Source of the DNA: Anaeramoeba flamelloides
Taxonomy: Eukaryota > Metamonada > Anaeramoebidae
NCBI GenBank assembly: GCA_027625915.1
Contig: JANTQA010000070.1
Span: 3,973,001 to 4,037,000, forward strand
Reading direction: 5' to 3'
DNA: 64,000 nucleotides
Shown here: positions 31,719 through 42,522 of the stretch, one piece after another
Layout of the letters: each line of letters opens with the position of its first letter
Position numbering within the stretch: position 1 is the stretch's first letter
Program-made: the position numbers and the translations under genes
Notes under the pieces: generated by a model
Seen by the model: the letters and a program-made list of their open reading frames with translations, nothing else
The model's database searches: none
Told to the model about the DNA's origin: nothing

Positions 31719-34526
31719 ATGTCAAGAAGGAAAAAAAAAAAAAGTAAGGCAATCTCGTTAACAGAATTCCTTGGAGAGGATCCAACTGAAAATGATCCTG
31801 AACAATTATTGGAATCCGATCCCAACCAAACAAGGAATTACCAAAGAAGTTATAGATCAAGTCAGGATTGGAGGTTCGATTCACGAAGCCGAAGGAATTA
31901 TAATGATCGAAATGGTTTAAATTATAAACCACCAACAAGAGTAACAGGGAGAGCTGCGATGAGGTATAAAGCCCAACAAGAAAAGGAAAAAAAAGAACGA
32001 GAAAAACAAGAAAAATATTTGGCACAATTCAAAAATAAAGAAAACAATGATAAAAAACCTTTATTTAAAGAATCCTTAACAAACAAAAGTCAGAGTTTTA
32101 GTAGTAACAGAAGCAGAACTAGGGATAGAAGTAAAAGTAGAAGTAGAAGCAGAAGTAGAAGCAGAAGCAGAAGCAGAAGTCAAAGTATTAGCCCTGAAAG
32201 AAGTTCTAATCGTAGCTCAAAACAAGAAAGAAGAAATTACAATCGAAGATCTGAAAGTTCGAGGGGGTCTAATCTACCTGAGAGAGATCCTGACCAAAGA
32301 CAAGATCGAAATAGGAATAGTAATCAAAGGTATTATGATCAACAACCAAATCGGAGATCTTATAATTCAAAGGATCGTAATTATTCGTCCGATAGCAATC
32401 AAGAAGATCAAAGTTGGAGAAACAAAAGCGGAGGTAGTAGGAGCACAAAGAAGGATTCTAACCAACGAAAGAGCAACGGTTATTCCCAGAAAAGAAATTA
32501 TTCTAGTGAAAGCAGCAGTCAAAGTGATTACTCTTTCAGCCCTAATCAAGTTATGAGACGTAAAAATAACCAAACTCCCAGTTTTGAAAAGAAACAAGAG
32601 AAAACCAAAATATCCAATTCAAAAGAAGACGAACAATCAGAAAGAACAAACCAAAGAAAATCCACATCAAAGAGAGATTTTTCAAACAAAAAAAATTTTC
32701 AAAACAGAAACGACCAAAAAAAAAAAAGCAAAATCACCAAGAATAGTGATAAGAAAGAAAATTCTTCACCTCAAATGGCGGTGCAATTAAAAAACAAAAA
32801 TGCAAAGAATAAACAAAATTCCTTACAGCCAAATGAAGAGAATTCCTTTTCGGAATCAGAACAAGAATCTGGAACAAACCAAGAAAATATAAATAATGAT
32901 TCATCGTGGTTGTCTGAAAATGATTTTGATTCCAATACTGAAAATTCTGAATTTGAACAGAACCAATCATCAGAAAGACCCTCAACAAACGATGAAGACG
33001 AACAAAATAAACAAACCTTTACCGAGTCGGAACAATCTGAACAGTCTGAAAAGATAATGCCAGATTTAGAGAATGAAAATGAAAATGAAAATGAAAATAA
33101 CAATAAATACGATACATCAAAACAAGAATCTGGAACTGAAAAAGAAAATAACGAAGAATCTAGATCTACATCTGATGGCACAGAAGATGTTAATGTTGAT
33201 GAAAATAGCGAAGAAGATGGCAGTGTTGATGAAAAGGGTGAAGAGGATAACAGTGGTAATGATGAGGATAATCAAAGCGATGATACAGAAGATGTTAATG
33301 ATGAAGAAAATATCGAAGAAGATGGTGGTTCTGATGGGAAGGGTGAAGAGGATAGCAACGATAATGATGGTGTTTTTGATGAGGGTACTGGAGAGACTGA
33401 TGAAAATAAAAAGGTTTTAAAAAAAAATGAGCAAAAAAATTTAAAAAAGAAAAATTTTGCATTTACAATAAAAATTGAAATTGTCAAAATGAAAACCATG
33501 CCAAAGGCAAAGGACATAAGAGAATATTTCCAAGATGAATTAGAGATCAACGTTATAAGATTGGTGACAAAATATAAAGGTGTACACATAATGACGCTTT
33601 CTAATAAAAAGGATTTAAATGAAGCACTTAAAATGAATAAAGAAAAATTTTGGGGTGGGGTTATGTATGTAAAGCAAATTAATAATAACAAATTTCCAAA
33701 AAAAAACAATCTTTCAACAAAATTGCCTTCTGTAAGAAGAAAAAGTAATCCTAAACAAAACCAATATCATAATTCTCAAGAAAATATTCCTATCACAAGA
33801 AAGGGTAGAGGACGTGGGCGTGGGTGTGGGCGTGGGCGTGGGCGTGGGCGTGGCAGGGGAAGGGGAAGGGGAAGGGGAGGAAATATTACCGATAGCTACT
33901 ATAAAGATAATTATTATCAAGACAATTATTATTATTGGGGAAACAGATATCAAAATAAATGGGAGACTGGACAAAATAACCAGTATTGGAATAAAATGGC
34001 ATATCGTGGGGGTAACAAAAACTACCAAAATACTCAAAAACAAAGAGGCCGTGGACGTGGCTCTCGTACTATCAATAAATCTGAAATAAAAAAATCACAA
34101 AATTTGCAAAAAAACAAAATAAATAAAGAAAAAAATCTACAAAAAGACTTTTCTTCATTGAAACAAAAAAAAAGGGCAATTAATCCAAAAACAGAAAAAT
34201 CAAAAAAAATAATCTCAACAACAAAACCAAGAAATAAGAAAATAGAAAAAAAAAAAATTACAAAAACAAGATCTCAAACTAAAAAACAAACTAACGAAAA
34301 AACCACGAATTTGATAAAACCAAAATCTTCATCATCTTTAAATAATCAGAATAACAATAAGAATAACAATAAGAATAAGAATACGAATAATATACACAAT
34401 CAAAATAGAAAAAAAGGTAAAAGTTATTCTAAACGATCACAAACAAATAGATCTCGCTCATATAATTCAAATCAATTTTATAGACCAAATTATGAATATG
34501 AATCAGATTATTATTATTATTATTAA
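31719..34526 (+). CDS. eIF4B-like RNA-binding protein with SR, acidic and RGG tracts
   Basis: A single exon, 935 residues. The N-terminus KKKKSKAISLTEFLGED is very close to the start of animal eIF4B (KKKGKTISLTDFLAED). Residues about 132-160 form an Arg-Ser repeat; 380-560 are Glu/Asp/Asn/Ser-rich. An RRM-like fold lies at about 580-657: a first strand (FTIKIEIV), a helix IREYFQDELEI, then NVIRLV and KGVHIMTL, and a final LNEALKMNKEKFWGG. Helix 1 onward follows eIF4B (IKEFF...ISAVRL...LSALSLNEESLG). After it, an RGRG run (about 695-722) and other RGRG patches give an RNA-binding RGG region, followed by a Lys-rich tail ending in SDYYYYY. eIF4B helps eIF4A unwind mRNA for ribosome recruitment. 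Animal eIF4B has its RRM near residue 100, so the ~450-residue SR/acidic insertion between motif and RRM is unusual. Alternative: a generic SR/RGG protein. The family call is moderate. Confidence 0.65.
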   Translation: MSRRKKKKSKAISLTEFLGEDPTENDPEQLLESDPNQTRNYQRSYRSSQDWRFDSRSRRNYNDRNGLNYKPPTRVTGRAAMRYKAQQEKEKKEREKQEKYLAQFKNKENNDKKPLFKESLTNKSQSFSSNRSRTRDRSKSRSRSRSRSRSRSRSQSISPERSSNRSSKQERRNYNRRSESSRGSNLPERDPDQRQDRNRNSNQRYYDQQPNRRSYNSKDRNYSSDSNQEDQSWRNKSGGSRSTKKDSNQRKSNGYSQKRNYSSESSSQSDYSFSPNQVMRRKNNQTPSFEKKQEKTKISNSKEDEQSERTNQRKSTSKRDFSNKKNFQNRNDQKKKSKITKNSDKKENSSPQMAVQLKNKNAKNKQNSLQPNEENSFSESEQESGTNQENINNDSSWLSENDFDSNTENSEFEQNQSSERPSTNDEDEQNKQTFTESEQSEQSEKIMPDLENENENENENNNKYDTSKQESGTEKENNEESRSTSDGTEDVNVDENSEEDGSVDEKGEEDNSGNDEDNQSDDTEDVNDEENIEEDGGSDGKGEEDSNDNDGVFDEGTGETDENKKVLKKNEQKNLKKKNFAFTIKIEIVKMKTMPKAKDIREYFQDELEINVIRLVTKYKGVHIMTLSNKKDLNEALKMNKEKFWGGVMYVKQINNNKFPKKNNLSTKLPSVRRKSNPKQNQYHNSQENIPITRKGRGRGRGCGRGRGRGRGRGRGRGRGGNITDSYYKDNYYQDNYYYWGNRYQNKWETGQNNQYWNKMAYRGGNKNYQNTQKQRGRGRGSRTINKSEIKKSQNLQKNKINKEKNLQKDFSSLKQKKRAINPKTEKSKKIISTTKPRNKKIEKKKITKTRSQTKKQTNEKTTNLIKPKSSSSLNNQNNNKNNNKNKNTNNIHNQNRKKGKSYSKRSQTNRSRSYNSNQFYRPNYEYESDYYYYY

Positions 34527-35985
34527 AATTATTTTGTTTAATTTTTGTAATTCATCTGAACCTTTTGTTATTTTGTAATATTTTACTTATTCAATTCAAA
34601 AATAATAAAAGATTTCATATTAAATCTCATAAAAATTAAAAATAATTAAATAAAAATTTACAATTTAATTATTATAAATTTTACTAAACACAAGTTTGCA
34701 AAATTATTTATGAGATAAATGTTTTCGAAATGTATATCACGAAATATATATATATATATATATATATTATGGATCTATCTATTCCCAAACATGAATCCAT
34801 GTGCATTAAAAAATTTCAAAAAAAAATTAATAAAATTGCGAATTTACAACTTTTTAAAAACTTCACTTTTAATGAACACTATTAGTTAATAAGAGATCTT
34901 TGATCAATAATTATTTTTAAAGATATTTTACAATTTACGTTGGAAAATTCAATTTTTCCATTTTTCTCGAGAGGACATTTTTCAAATTTAATTTTAAAAA
35001 AATTATTTTCAATTTTTGTATTCATTGTTGAGGGTCAAGTCATTCTGTTCAAAAATTTTTGAGATTTTTTCAAAAATACACATTGTTTTTATTGTTGATT
35101 TTTAGAGATCGATCATACACTATATATTGTTTAGTTTTTAATTAGTATCATTCATACATCAATAAAGATGATTTTTTTTTTCAATTTCAAATAGTAGCAT
35201 TCCATTTCCAATTAGAATGGTTGTGAATTATAACTTTTGGATATATGATGTTAATTTTGAAGTGTCGATCTTTGGCACTTTTTTGAGATCTCGAAATTCT
35301 TTTATTTTATCTTTTTACTTTTTCTCAAATGAGTTATTTAATATTGAACGAATATGAAAAGATTCTTCACTTTGTAAAATGTACTAGGTTATAAAATAAC
35401 CAAAAATTAGATAAAATCAAATTTAAATCGAGTTTATATAAAGAAAACAATTGGTTTTCAAATTGAAGATATTTAACCATTGGAGATTTTTAAATAAAAA
35501 CAGATTAATTTTTATTTTAAATTTGAAATTGAAGATCTTTTCATTGGAGTTCTTTGGTAATATTTTTTTTTTAAAATTTTCAATTTTTGGGCTAAACCGA
35601 AATTGACCTCTTAGTGAAAGTTCCCAGCTTGCGTTATGGGTGCCTGGTTTTGTTTCCCCACTAACTACATTATTTCGTTTTGTTTATCCCTTTTCTCAAC
35701 TAAACTACAATAAAGTGCGAAGGTATAATTTTCATTAACAATCAGGTTTTTACTTCTTTAAACAGCTAGTTTTTTTTTGAGGAAATCGCCTTACCAGTTG
35801 AATTTTCTTGAGTATTAGAAAAAATCAAATCTCAAATAAGTAAAATATAGGGAAAAAATCCCACTCAATTTATGGAGTCGGTTAGATTCGGGGAGAAATG
35901 AATTGCTCCCTCACTTTGTTCAACAATATCTCGAATTTAAATTAAGGATTCTTGAACTTGTAAAAATTGCAGTAAAAAGCAAAAA
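34527..35985. other. AT-rich spacer with (TA)n tract
   Basis: A TA microsatellite lies at 34,746-34,768. At about 35,150-35,350 there is a weak relative of the GGACAC/GAGATCTC repeat families (TTTTTGAGATCTCGAAATTC). The stretch 35,630-35,720 is a little richer in C and G but gives no readable protein. Confidence 0.35.
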
Positions 35986-36830
35986 AGTGGATTAGAGTGT
36001 CATAAAGTGCTGTAGAGTGTCTAGGGTTTTTAATTAAAGTAATAAAAAGAAAATAAAAAAAAATTTCTTTCTATTCTTTAAAGTAAAAAACATCTAAAGG
36101 CAATTTGATAGAATTCAAAAGAATATAGAGCAATTATTTGATTTTGCTTGTTTCTTTTGATATCTATAAAAGCTAACAGTGATTTCCTAGAGGTTTTATA
36201 TTTATTTGAAAAATCTCTTGGTTTTACAGATAAAATAAAAAACTTAATAAACGGTAACCACAGTTTTTTTTTTTTATTATTAATTCTTGTTTTTGTTATG
36301 AAAATAAATTGATCCTCTAATCAAAACACAATTTTAAAAAAAACTTAATGGTATTTTTTGAGAATTCAAAAGAATTGAATGAAACCTATAATCTTACTTA
36401 AATACAAAAAATATGAAAGTGTAATTACGTTTTTCTTGGGTTCTCGTTTCTTGTGAAAACCAATATATCCCCTAACAAACAGAAAACCTCAAGAAAACTG
36501 TGTGATGATGAAATTTAAAAATATGACTGTTGGTTAATGTTTACTTCGGTCATAATTATTTCTAAATAATTTTATGGAGTGTTTTAGAGTGCCGTCAAGT
36601 GCCTAAGTTTTTTAAAAGAATTGATAAAAAAAAATATTTAACCCAATTCTTTCAAATCAGGTAAACTCCAAGACAGTGGATATTTTTATAACTTAGTAAT
36701 GCAAATGAATTTATTATTTTTTATATTGATATTTTAATTATTTTTCTAGTTCTCTTTTTTTTTGATAAAATTTTCTTTAATTACTCCTTTCTCTCAAAAA
36801 TAAATTCAAAAACTATAATTTATTAGAAAA
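35986..36830. repeat. Cluster of GGCACTT-core repeat sequence
   Basis: Two left-type ends lie in the same orientation: AAAGTGCTGTAGAGTGTCTA (about 36,005) and AGAGTGCCGTCAAGTGCCTA (about 36,588). Inner phrases such as GTTTTACAGATAAAATAAAA sit between them, and the block ends with ATTACTCCTTTCTCT (about 36,780) as at 22.3 and 53.6 kb. Probably two partial insertions. Confidence 0.5.
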
Positions 36831-37264
36831 ATTTTTTAAAAGATAAAAATATCATAATCTTCGTTTTCGAAGTTTTTTCTTTTATTAATTATTGTTATTC
36901 TAATGAAATAATTACAATGTTAACTAATTTTGAAATGATCCAATATTGTAAAATATGAATGTAAAGAAATTTATCATACACACACACAAAAAAAAAAAAA
37001 TAAATGTAAATAAAAATTGTAATTCTTTCATAAAATTTTTAAAACTTTGTGATGATTAAAAGAAATAATACATCTTTTAGGAATTAATTACTTTTATTAT
37101 TTTGAATTACGAAAAAGATTGGTTTAAAGTATATTTTTTAAAAAAGAATTGATATATATATATATATATAATTATTAGTTTTATATCGTTATTATTGGAA
37201 TTGAATCAAAAAATTCTAAAAATGCAAGTGTATTTAAGTTTTGGGTTTGAAGTTTAGTTTTATT
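36831..37264. other. Spacer at the 3' end of the U2AF gene
   Basis: AT-rich, with a (CA)n run at 36,977 and a (TA)n run at 37,152-37,170. Contains the likely 3' untranslated region and poly(A) site of the minus-strand gene. Confidence 0.35.
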
Positions 37265-40200
37265 TTAATTATTGTATGGATTATCATATAAGCTTTTGTT
37301 TTTGTTTTTATTTTGGGGGGTATTTTCATACAAGGTATGATTTTGGGATAGCCGGTATTGATTTAAATCTTGTTGATTTTGAATTTGATCTTTGTTCTGG
37401 ATGTGGGTTTGGTTTTGTTGGTTTTGATACAATTGTTGTTGCTGCTGCTGTAGTATCTGGTTTTGTTGGATTTGAAATTGGTTTGGGTTTTGATTCAAAT
37501 TCTGAGTTTGTGTTTTATTTTGTTGATTTTGATTTTGATATTGTTGTGGGAAAATTAAATTATTATTTTTATACAGAATAATATATTTTGGAAATTGTTG
37601 AGATATATTTTGATAATCCTTTTCTTGGAAAAAAGAAACAATACAAGTTCTAGAATTAAAAACTTTTTTTGAAAGTTCTTTTATCATAAATATTGCTCCG
37701 TTAATAGAGGAATATTTTAAAAAAATTTTTCCAAAATGTCTTTTTAATTGTGTATCCTGGGGATTATTTAATCTTCTTGGAAAATATATTTCCTCAATTA
37801 TTCCATAATTTGAAGCTTGTTTCAATATTTCAATTAAATTATTTTGACAAAGTTGTTCATTTTGAAGAATTTTTTTATTAATAATATTATATAAAACAAC
37901 AATGGGTGTTGGATTAACATTTTGAATAGAATCGACTTTTGTTTCACTTGATTTAATAGTAAAGGGGATATTGAAATTTAAGATATCAGAAATTTGCAAT
38001 TTTGAGAGAAGATATGGATTTAAAATTTGATGGGAATTTCCAGTGCTACTTTCGAAATTATTTTGATTTTGGACTGTGGCTTGTTGATTTTGTTGCAATA
38101 TGGTTGGTGATGTGAGTGATCGTTGAAGATTATTAGGCTGTATGCTTTTTGGTGGTATTTGATTAGAATTCCCTATATTTTTCTGTTAATATAATCATTT
38201 ATATTTAAAAATCGAAAATCAGATTATAAAAATGAAGGCATGTAAAAGAATAATCATGATCATAATAATAAATTAGATGATTTGTTTCTGATTATTTTTA
38301 AGATTTAAACTCCAATTTCAGTATTTTTTTCACACATAAATTCAGTTTTTGATAAAAAATCATTAAAATGAATTATTTGAGAAATATTTAATTAAAACTT
38401 CTTAATTAATCAGAACATTTAATAATTATTTATAATTTATATCCCTTGGCACCCTGAATTGTCCCAAATTTCATCAAGTTTAAACGAAAAGATTTAAAAT
38501 GATATTGATGTACTAATTTATTTATTTTGTTATTTGTCTTTAATCCAGATTTGTATTTTAATAAAAAGTGAAAATAGTTCAAAGATAAAGTAGTTATGTT
38601 ATTGTATTTATTTTTGATATTTGAAAAAAAAAATAATTATTATTTATTTTTACATTTTCTTTAAAAATTATTTTTTTTTAAAAAAATTTTTTTGTTGATA
38701 CATTTATTTAATTTAATTCTTATTGGATAATTTTTAATTACCATTATATCGTTAATAATACAGTATGTACACTTTTTAACCCATCCCCTAATTAATCAAT
38801 AAGGCTCAAGAAAAAATTTTATTGTTTTTAAGAGTGCAATTCTTGAAGAAAAGGCATATAGTTTTTTTTTCTATTATTGTTTGTGGTTGGAAAAAAAAAA
38901 AAGATTGTGTGTTATGACTTATTAGGGCCATTCTTTTTTTGAGTCACATTGGTTTTTTTGTGTGACTTATTATGATTATTTTGTGCCTAATATGTGATCT
39001 TATAAGCCAAATTTCAACATTAGGAAAAAACTTTATTATTATTATTTTTTTCTTTTTTCATTTCTCTTTCAAAATATAAAATGATTACACTATATTTTTA
39101 TTCATTAATAAATATTGGTTATTATCTCTAAACACTTTAGTAAAATACATTATTATTTAAAAAAAAAACAATAAAACAAATTGTTTTCTGATGAAAAATC
39201 TGCCCCTATTTTTGAAATTTAGCTTAGTTTGGGATAAAAAGTACTAGGGCTGTACTATGTTTATAATTTTTATTTCTAAATTAATTATTCCTGGAAAAAC
39301 TCCAGATGAAAGATAGAAAATTGCAAAAATCTAAATTCTCTGTAAAACTTTGGTTATTTGTTTATGAGGTTTTACAGATTAAAAAATTCAAACCTAAATT
39401 GGCATAGAGTATTAAATCTGAAAAGGGTAATTTAAAATGGAAGCTATAGTCAAAAAGTGAAAAAAAGAATCTAAATGGCAAGCTATGAAGAAAAGAAAGT
39501 TAAAGAAAAAAATTACCAAATGAGAAACTGAAGAAGAAGGGCAAACTATTAATTTTGAATTATAAAAAATTTGATCATTCAACAATTGGCATGCATTTTT
39601 AGCCTGTTCTTCAGTTTTGAATTCAACCAAACCATAGTTTAAAGAATTGTCTGTGATTAACCTTAAATTATTGATTTCTCCACATTTTGACAATATTGTC
39701 AGTAAATCTTGTTTATTGATTTTTTTATCAAGGCCTCCAATATAAATTTCATTTTGATTGGACTGATTATTCACATTTTGTGGTTGTTCTTTTTATTTAA
39801 ATAAAGACAACAAAATATTAAAAAAAAAAGTAAAAAAAAAAAGTAAAAAAAAAAAAACTCATTCAGGGCAATAAAAAACAATCAAGAATATAAAAGTTTA
39901 CGGTAATTTTGTTGTGTTTGTTGGTTTGAAGTCACTATTTTTTCTTGATAGCTAATTGGCCTGGCTATTCTTAATACATTATTCTCAATTTTGACACCGT
40001 CTAATTTCAGTGCCTCGGTAGCAATTTGTTCGTTTTTAAATCCCACAAAAGCAGCTTTTTTGTTTTTAGTCAACCTTGCGTTGGTAGCAGAATTAAAACC
40101 CGATACAATTTTTCGTATCGTTAAAGCTTGGTTAATAAAATTTATTAATTCTTTTGGAGTAATAAAAGGCGGGATGTTTCCAATATAAAGCTCTTTTGAT

Positions 40201-41054
40201 GAATTGTTTGTGCCTGAAAAGTTTTGGTTATTTTTATTTCTTGTGTTGGGATATTGAGATTGTTCAGTTTGTGGCCTCAAATTATTAAATTGTTGTTGTT
40301 GCTGTTGTTCTTGTATTTGTTGTTGTTTTTGTTGTTGCGGGTACTCGTTATTGAATTTAAAATTATTGGTTTGTTGATTATTATCCCAATTATTCTTATT
40401 AAATGAATTATATCTTTTTTGAGAAAGATTTTCATTTCTCGTATTCTGATCATAACTGTTGTTATACCTATGTTTGGAATAATTGTTTCTTGATCTATTT
40501 TCGTCACGACGATTTGAGAAATTTTCTCTTCGATCTTGTGAATCTCTTTTATAACGATTAAAGCGTGGATTGTTTTCAGAAAATTCATCATTATTATTAT
40601 TTTGATTAAAGTTTTGTCTCATTTGTTGTGATCTCTGTTGGTAATTTGAAGTCTGTTCGTTTTTTTGACGATGTCTTTTACCCCATCTAGTATTACGATT
40701 GCTTGAACGAGGCCTATTTTCGTTCTCCAACTGTGATTGAGAAACATTTTCAGGGTTTTTGTTTTCACGATATAAATCGTTATTAAAAGACGACACTCTT
40801 TTTTCTCTCAGGTTTGTTTGGTAGCTGTTATCCCTAAAATGTGTTCCTTCGTTTGGGGAATTTCTTTTTTGTTGATCGTATCTATTTTCCGATCGGTTTT
40901 GGCCGTGATAATTCTGTCTTTGATTTTGATAATTTCTTTTGTTTTCGGTTGAATGGTTTTCTGAATGAGAATTTGTTTGTTTGTTGGGGAATGGATATTG
41001 TTGATTTTGGCCAGACCAAGACCGTTGTTCTAAAAACCTTGGCTTTTCGTTCAT
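37265..41054 (-). CDS. U2AF2: U2AF large subunit (U2AF65) homologue, three exons
   Basis: Exons on the minus strand: 41,054-39,902, 39,788-39,517 and 38,182-37,265, giving 780 residues; splice phases agree (1, then 0). Residues 1-285 are an Arg/Asn/Gln/Ser-rich disordered region in place of the usual RS domain, with NTRWGKR as a possible U2AF-ligand (ULM) motif. RRM1 is at about 287-367 (ELYIGNIPPFIT...KAAFVGF...LRIARP), RRM2 at about 397-472 (EIYIGGLDKKI...YGLVEFKT...LIVCPSSSVS), and a UHM/RRM3 at about 567-671 (PIVVLYNIINKK...YGIIEEIYFPR...FGKIFLKY...KVFNSRTCIVSFF). Order and core sequences match U2AF65, which binds the intron pyrimidine tract and, with U2AF35 and SF1, sets the 3' splice site in the nucleus. 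Oddities: the UHM is followed by a ~105-residue Gln/Asn-rich tail where U2AF65 normally ends, and the last intron is 1.3 kb. Confidence 0.85.
38183..39516 (-). other. U2AF gene intron 2 (1,334 nt)
   Basis: Minus-strand GT-AG intron, phase 0: donor CATTTG|GTAATT at the end of RRM2, acceptor ATATTAACAG|AAAAAT. It joins SVSHL to KNIGNSNQIP, the linker before the UHM. It is an order of magnitude longer than the other introns here. No internal exon, repeat family or RNA gene was found in it; several acceptor-like AGs just downstream of the donor all run into early stops. Confidence 0.7.
39789..39901 (-). other. U2AF gene intron 1 (113 nt)
   Basis: Minus-strand GT-AG intron, phase 1: donor AATTACC|GTAAAC, acceptor AAATAAAAAG|AACAACC. 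It contains long T runs (T9-T13) early on, but the last 15 bases before AG are A-rich. Splicing gives NYQQPQNVNNQ ahead of RRM2. Confidence 0.8.
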
Positions 41055-41960
41055 GATAATTATTTACTCTAACTAATATTGTTATTATTAAAGTAAGAAA
41101 TTAGAAAAAAAAATGATTTATTCTGTTTTGATTTTTCTGATTACAACAATAAAGTTTATATAATTTTTCTGAAAGAGTGATTAGTTGAATGAGAACTTGC
41201 TGTAAAATTTTAGCCATTGAAAATTAACAAGGAACAAGAGTTTGCAAGACAAGTATTTGAAGTTTAAATGATCTATAATTATCATTTAATTATCTATTTT
41301 TCACTTCTGAAGTTGACTTTCACTTGTGGTTTTAATTTTGTAACACTATACCCAATAAAAAAGTTCCTTATATATTATTTTTTACCACAGACTATCATTT
41401 GTATCTTTGAAAAACTTTATTTTACTGTTAAAAAAAACAGATAAATGAAGTTAAAAATTTGAGCCTAATTTTTGTTCAGATGAATCTTTTTTTTTAAGGG
41501 TATAATTATGAAGTAGATTTTTGTTATATTTAACTCCACAATTTCAGAAATTTTTCTAATTCATTTATTTTCTACTATAAATTCAAATAACAAGTTAAGA
41601 AAATAAGGGAAGTAGAATTGACTCCTTTATGAATGTCAATATCCAAAATCCCAATTCATAAATTTTACTTGTTCTTTTTTTCCTACTATTTCAGATACAA
41701 CACCTTATTGACTCGTTCATGATATAGGTAAGTTTGATACACTTTTTTTGGCTGACTTATTATTTTTTGATATTGGGTTAAATAATGAATTCTATTGTTA
41801 AAATTTTCAAATTTTTATCATTTTGATATTAAATTTTCGATTTTTTGTTTATATTTTTTCTGATGAGAACAAATTTTAATGAAAAATCAACTTTATTTTT
41901 CCTGGAAATTTTCTATTTGATTATTTATTTTTAGTTATTTTCTTTTTAAATAGTAACACT
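41055..41960. other. Upstream region of the U2AF gene
   Basis: AT-rich. No gene, repeat match or promoter motif recognised. Confidence 0.35.
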
Positions 41961-42522
41961 TTAAGGTTTACAATCCCTGAAACTGGAAAAAAGATTATCT
42001 TGTATTGGGTGTGTCAACTTGTTATTTTGGTTCTTAGCTGATCGATCCACAACTAAGTTTGGATCGTATAGGTGGTTGAAAAAGGCTATTTTTGTGATTT
42101 TATTTTTTTTTTTTCCGAAATCCGAATTGATGAGTCTAAGATTAATTAATTGGAAGTTATTGAATTGAAAGTGTTAATTTTTGGGTAGTCAATTGAAATT
42201 ATCATTTTCCTTTTACAGAATTAGGAGTAAATAAAAAAAAATTTTTTTTTACAAGCATCAAATAATACAAAGCGTAAATAAAAATTTCAACATAGAAAAC
42301 AAAAAACTCAATTACTAATTAAATATCTTCCAATTAATTAATCTTAGACTCATCAATTTGGATTTTGGAAAAAAAAAAAATAAAATCACAAAAATAGCCT
42401 TTTTCAACCACCTATACGATCCAAACTTAGTTGTGGATCGATCAGCTAAGAACCAAAATAACAAGTTGACACACCCAATACAAGATAATCTTTTTTCCAG
42501 TTTCAGGGATTGTAAACCTTAA
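41961..42522. mobile_element. 562-bp foldback element, copy B (youngest)
   Basis: TTAA-GGTTTACAATCCCTGA at the left, TCAGGGATTGTAAACC-TTAA at the right. The arms of roughly 190-200 bases are nearly identical inverted copies, with about two mismatches by eye, including GATCGATCCACAACTAAGTT and its inverse. It can form a very stable hairpin. No coding capacity. Confidence 0.9.

Noticed and set aside
32335-34089. Several secondary frames inside the eIF4B-like gene, including a Gly-Val run opposite the RGRG tract
   Set aside because: They are shadows of the simple repeats in the true frame.
35630-35720. A slightly less AT-rich stretch that might be coding
   Set aside because: All frames on both strands are interrupted and no motif appears.
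39420-39516. A short second intron of the U2AF gene ending at the TTTTCAG near 39,424
   Set aside because: Joining there in the required phase gives a stop after one codon. Other nearby AGs also stop early, while the acceptor at 38,183 restores the linker and the UHM.
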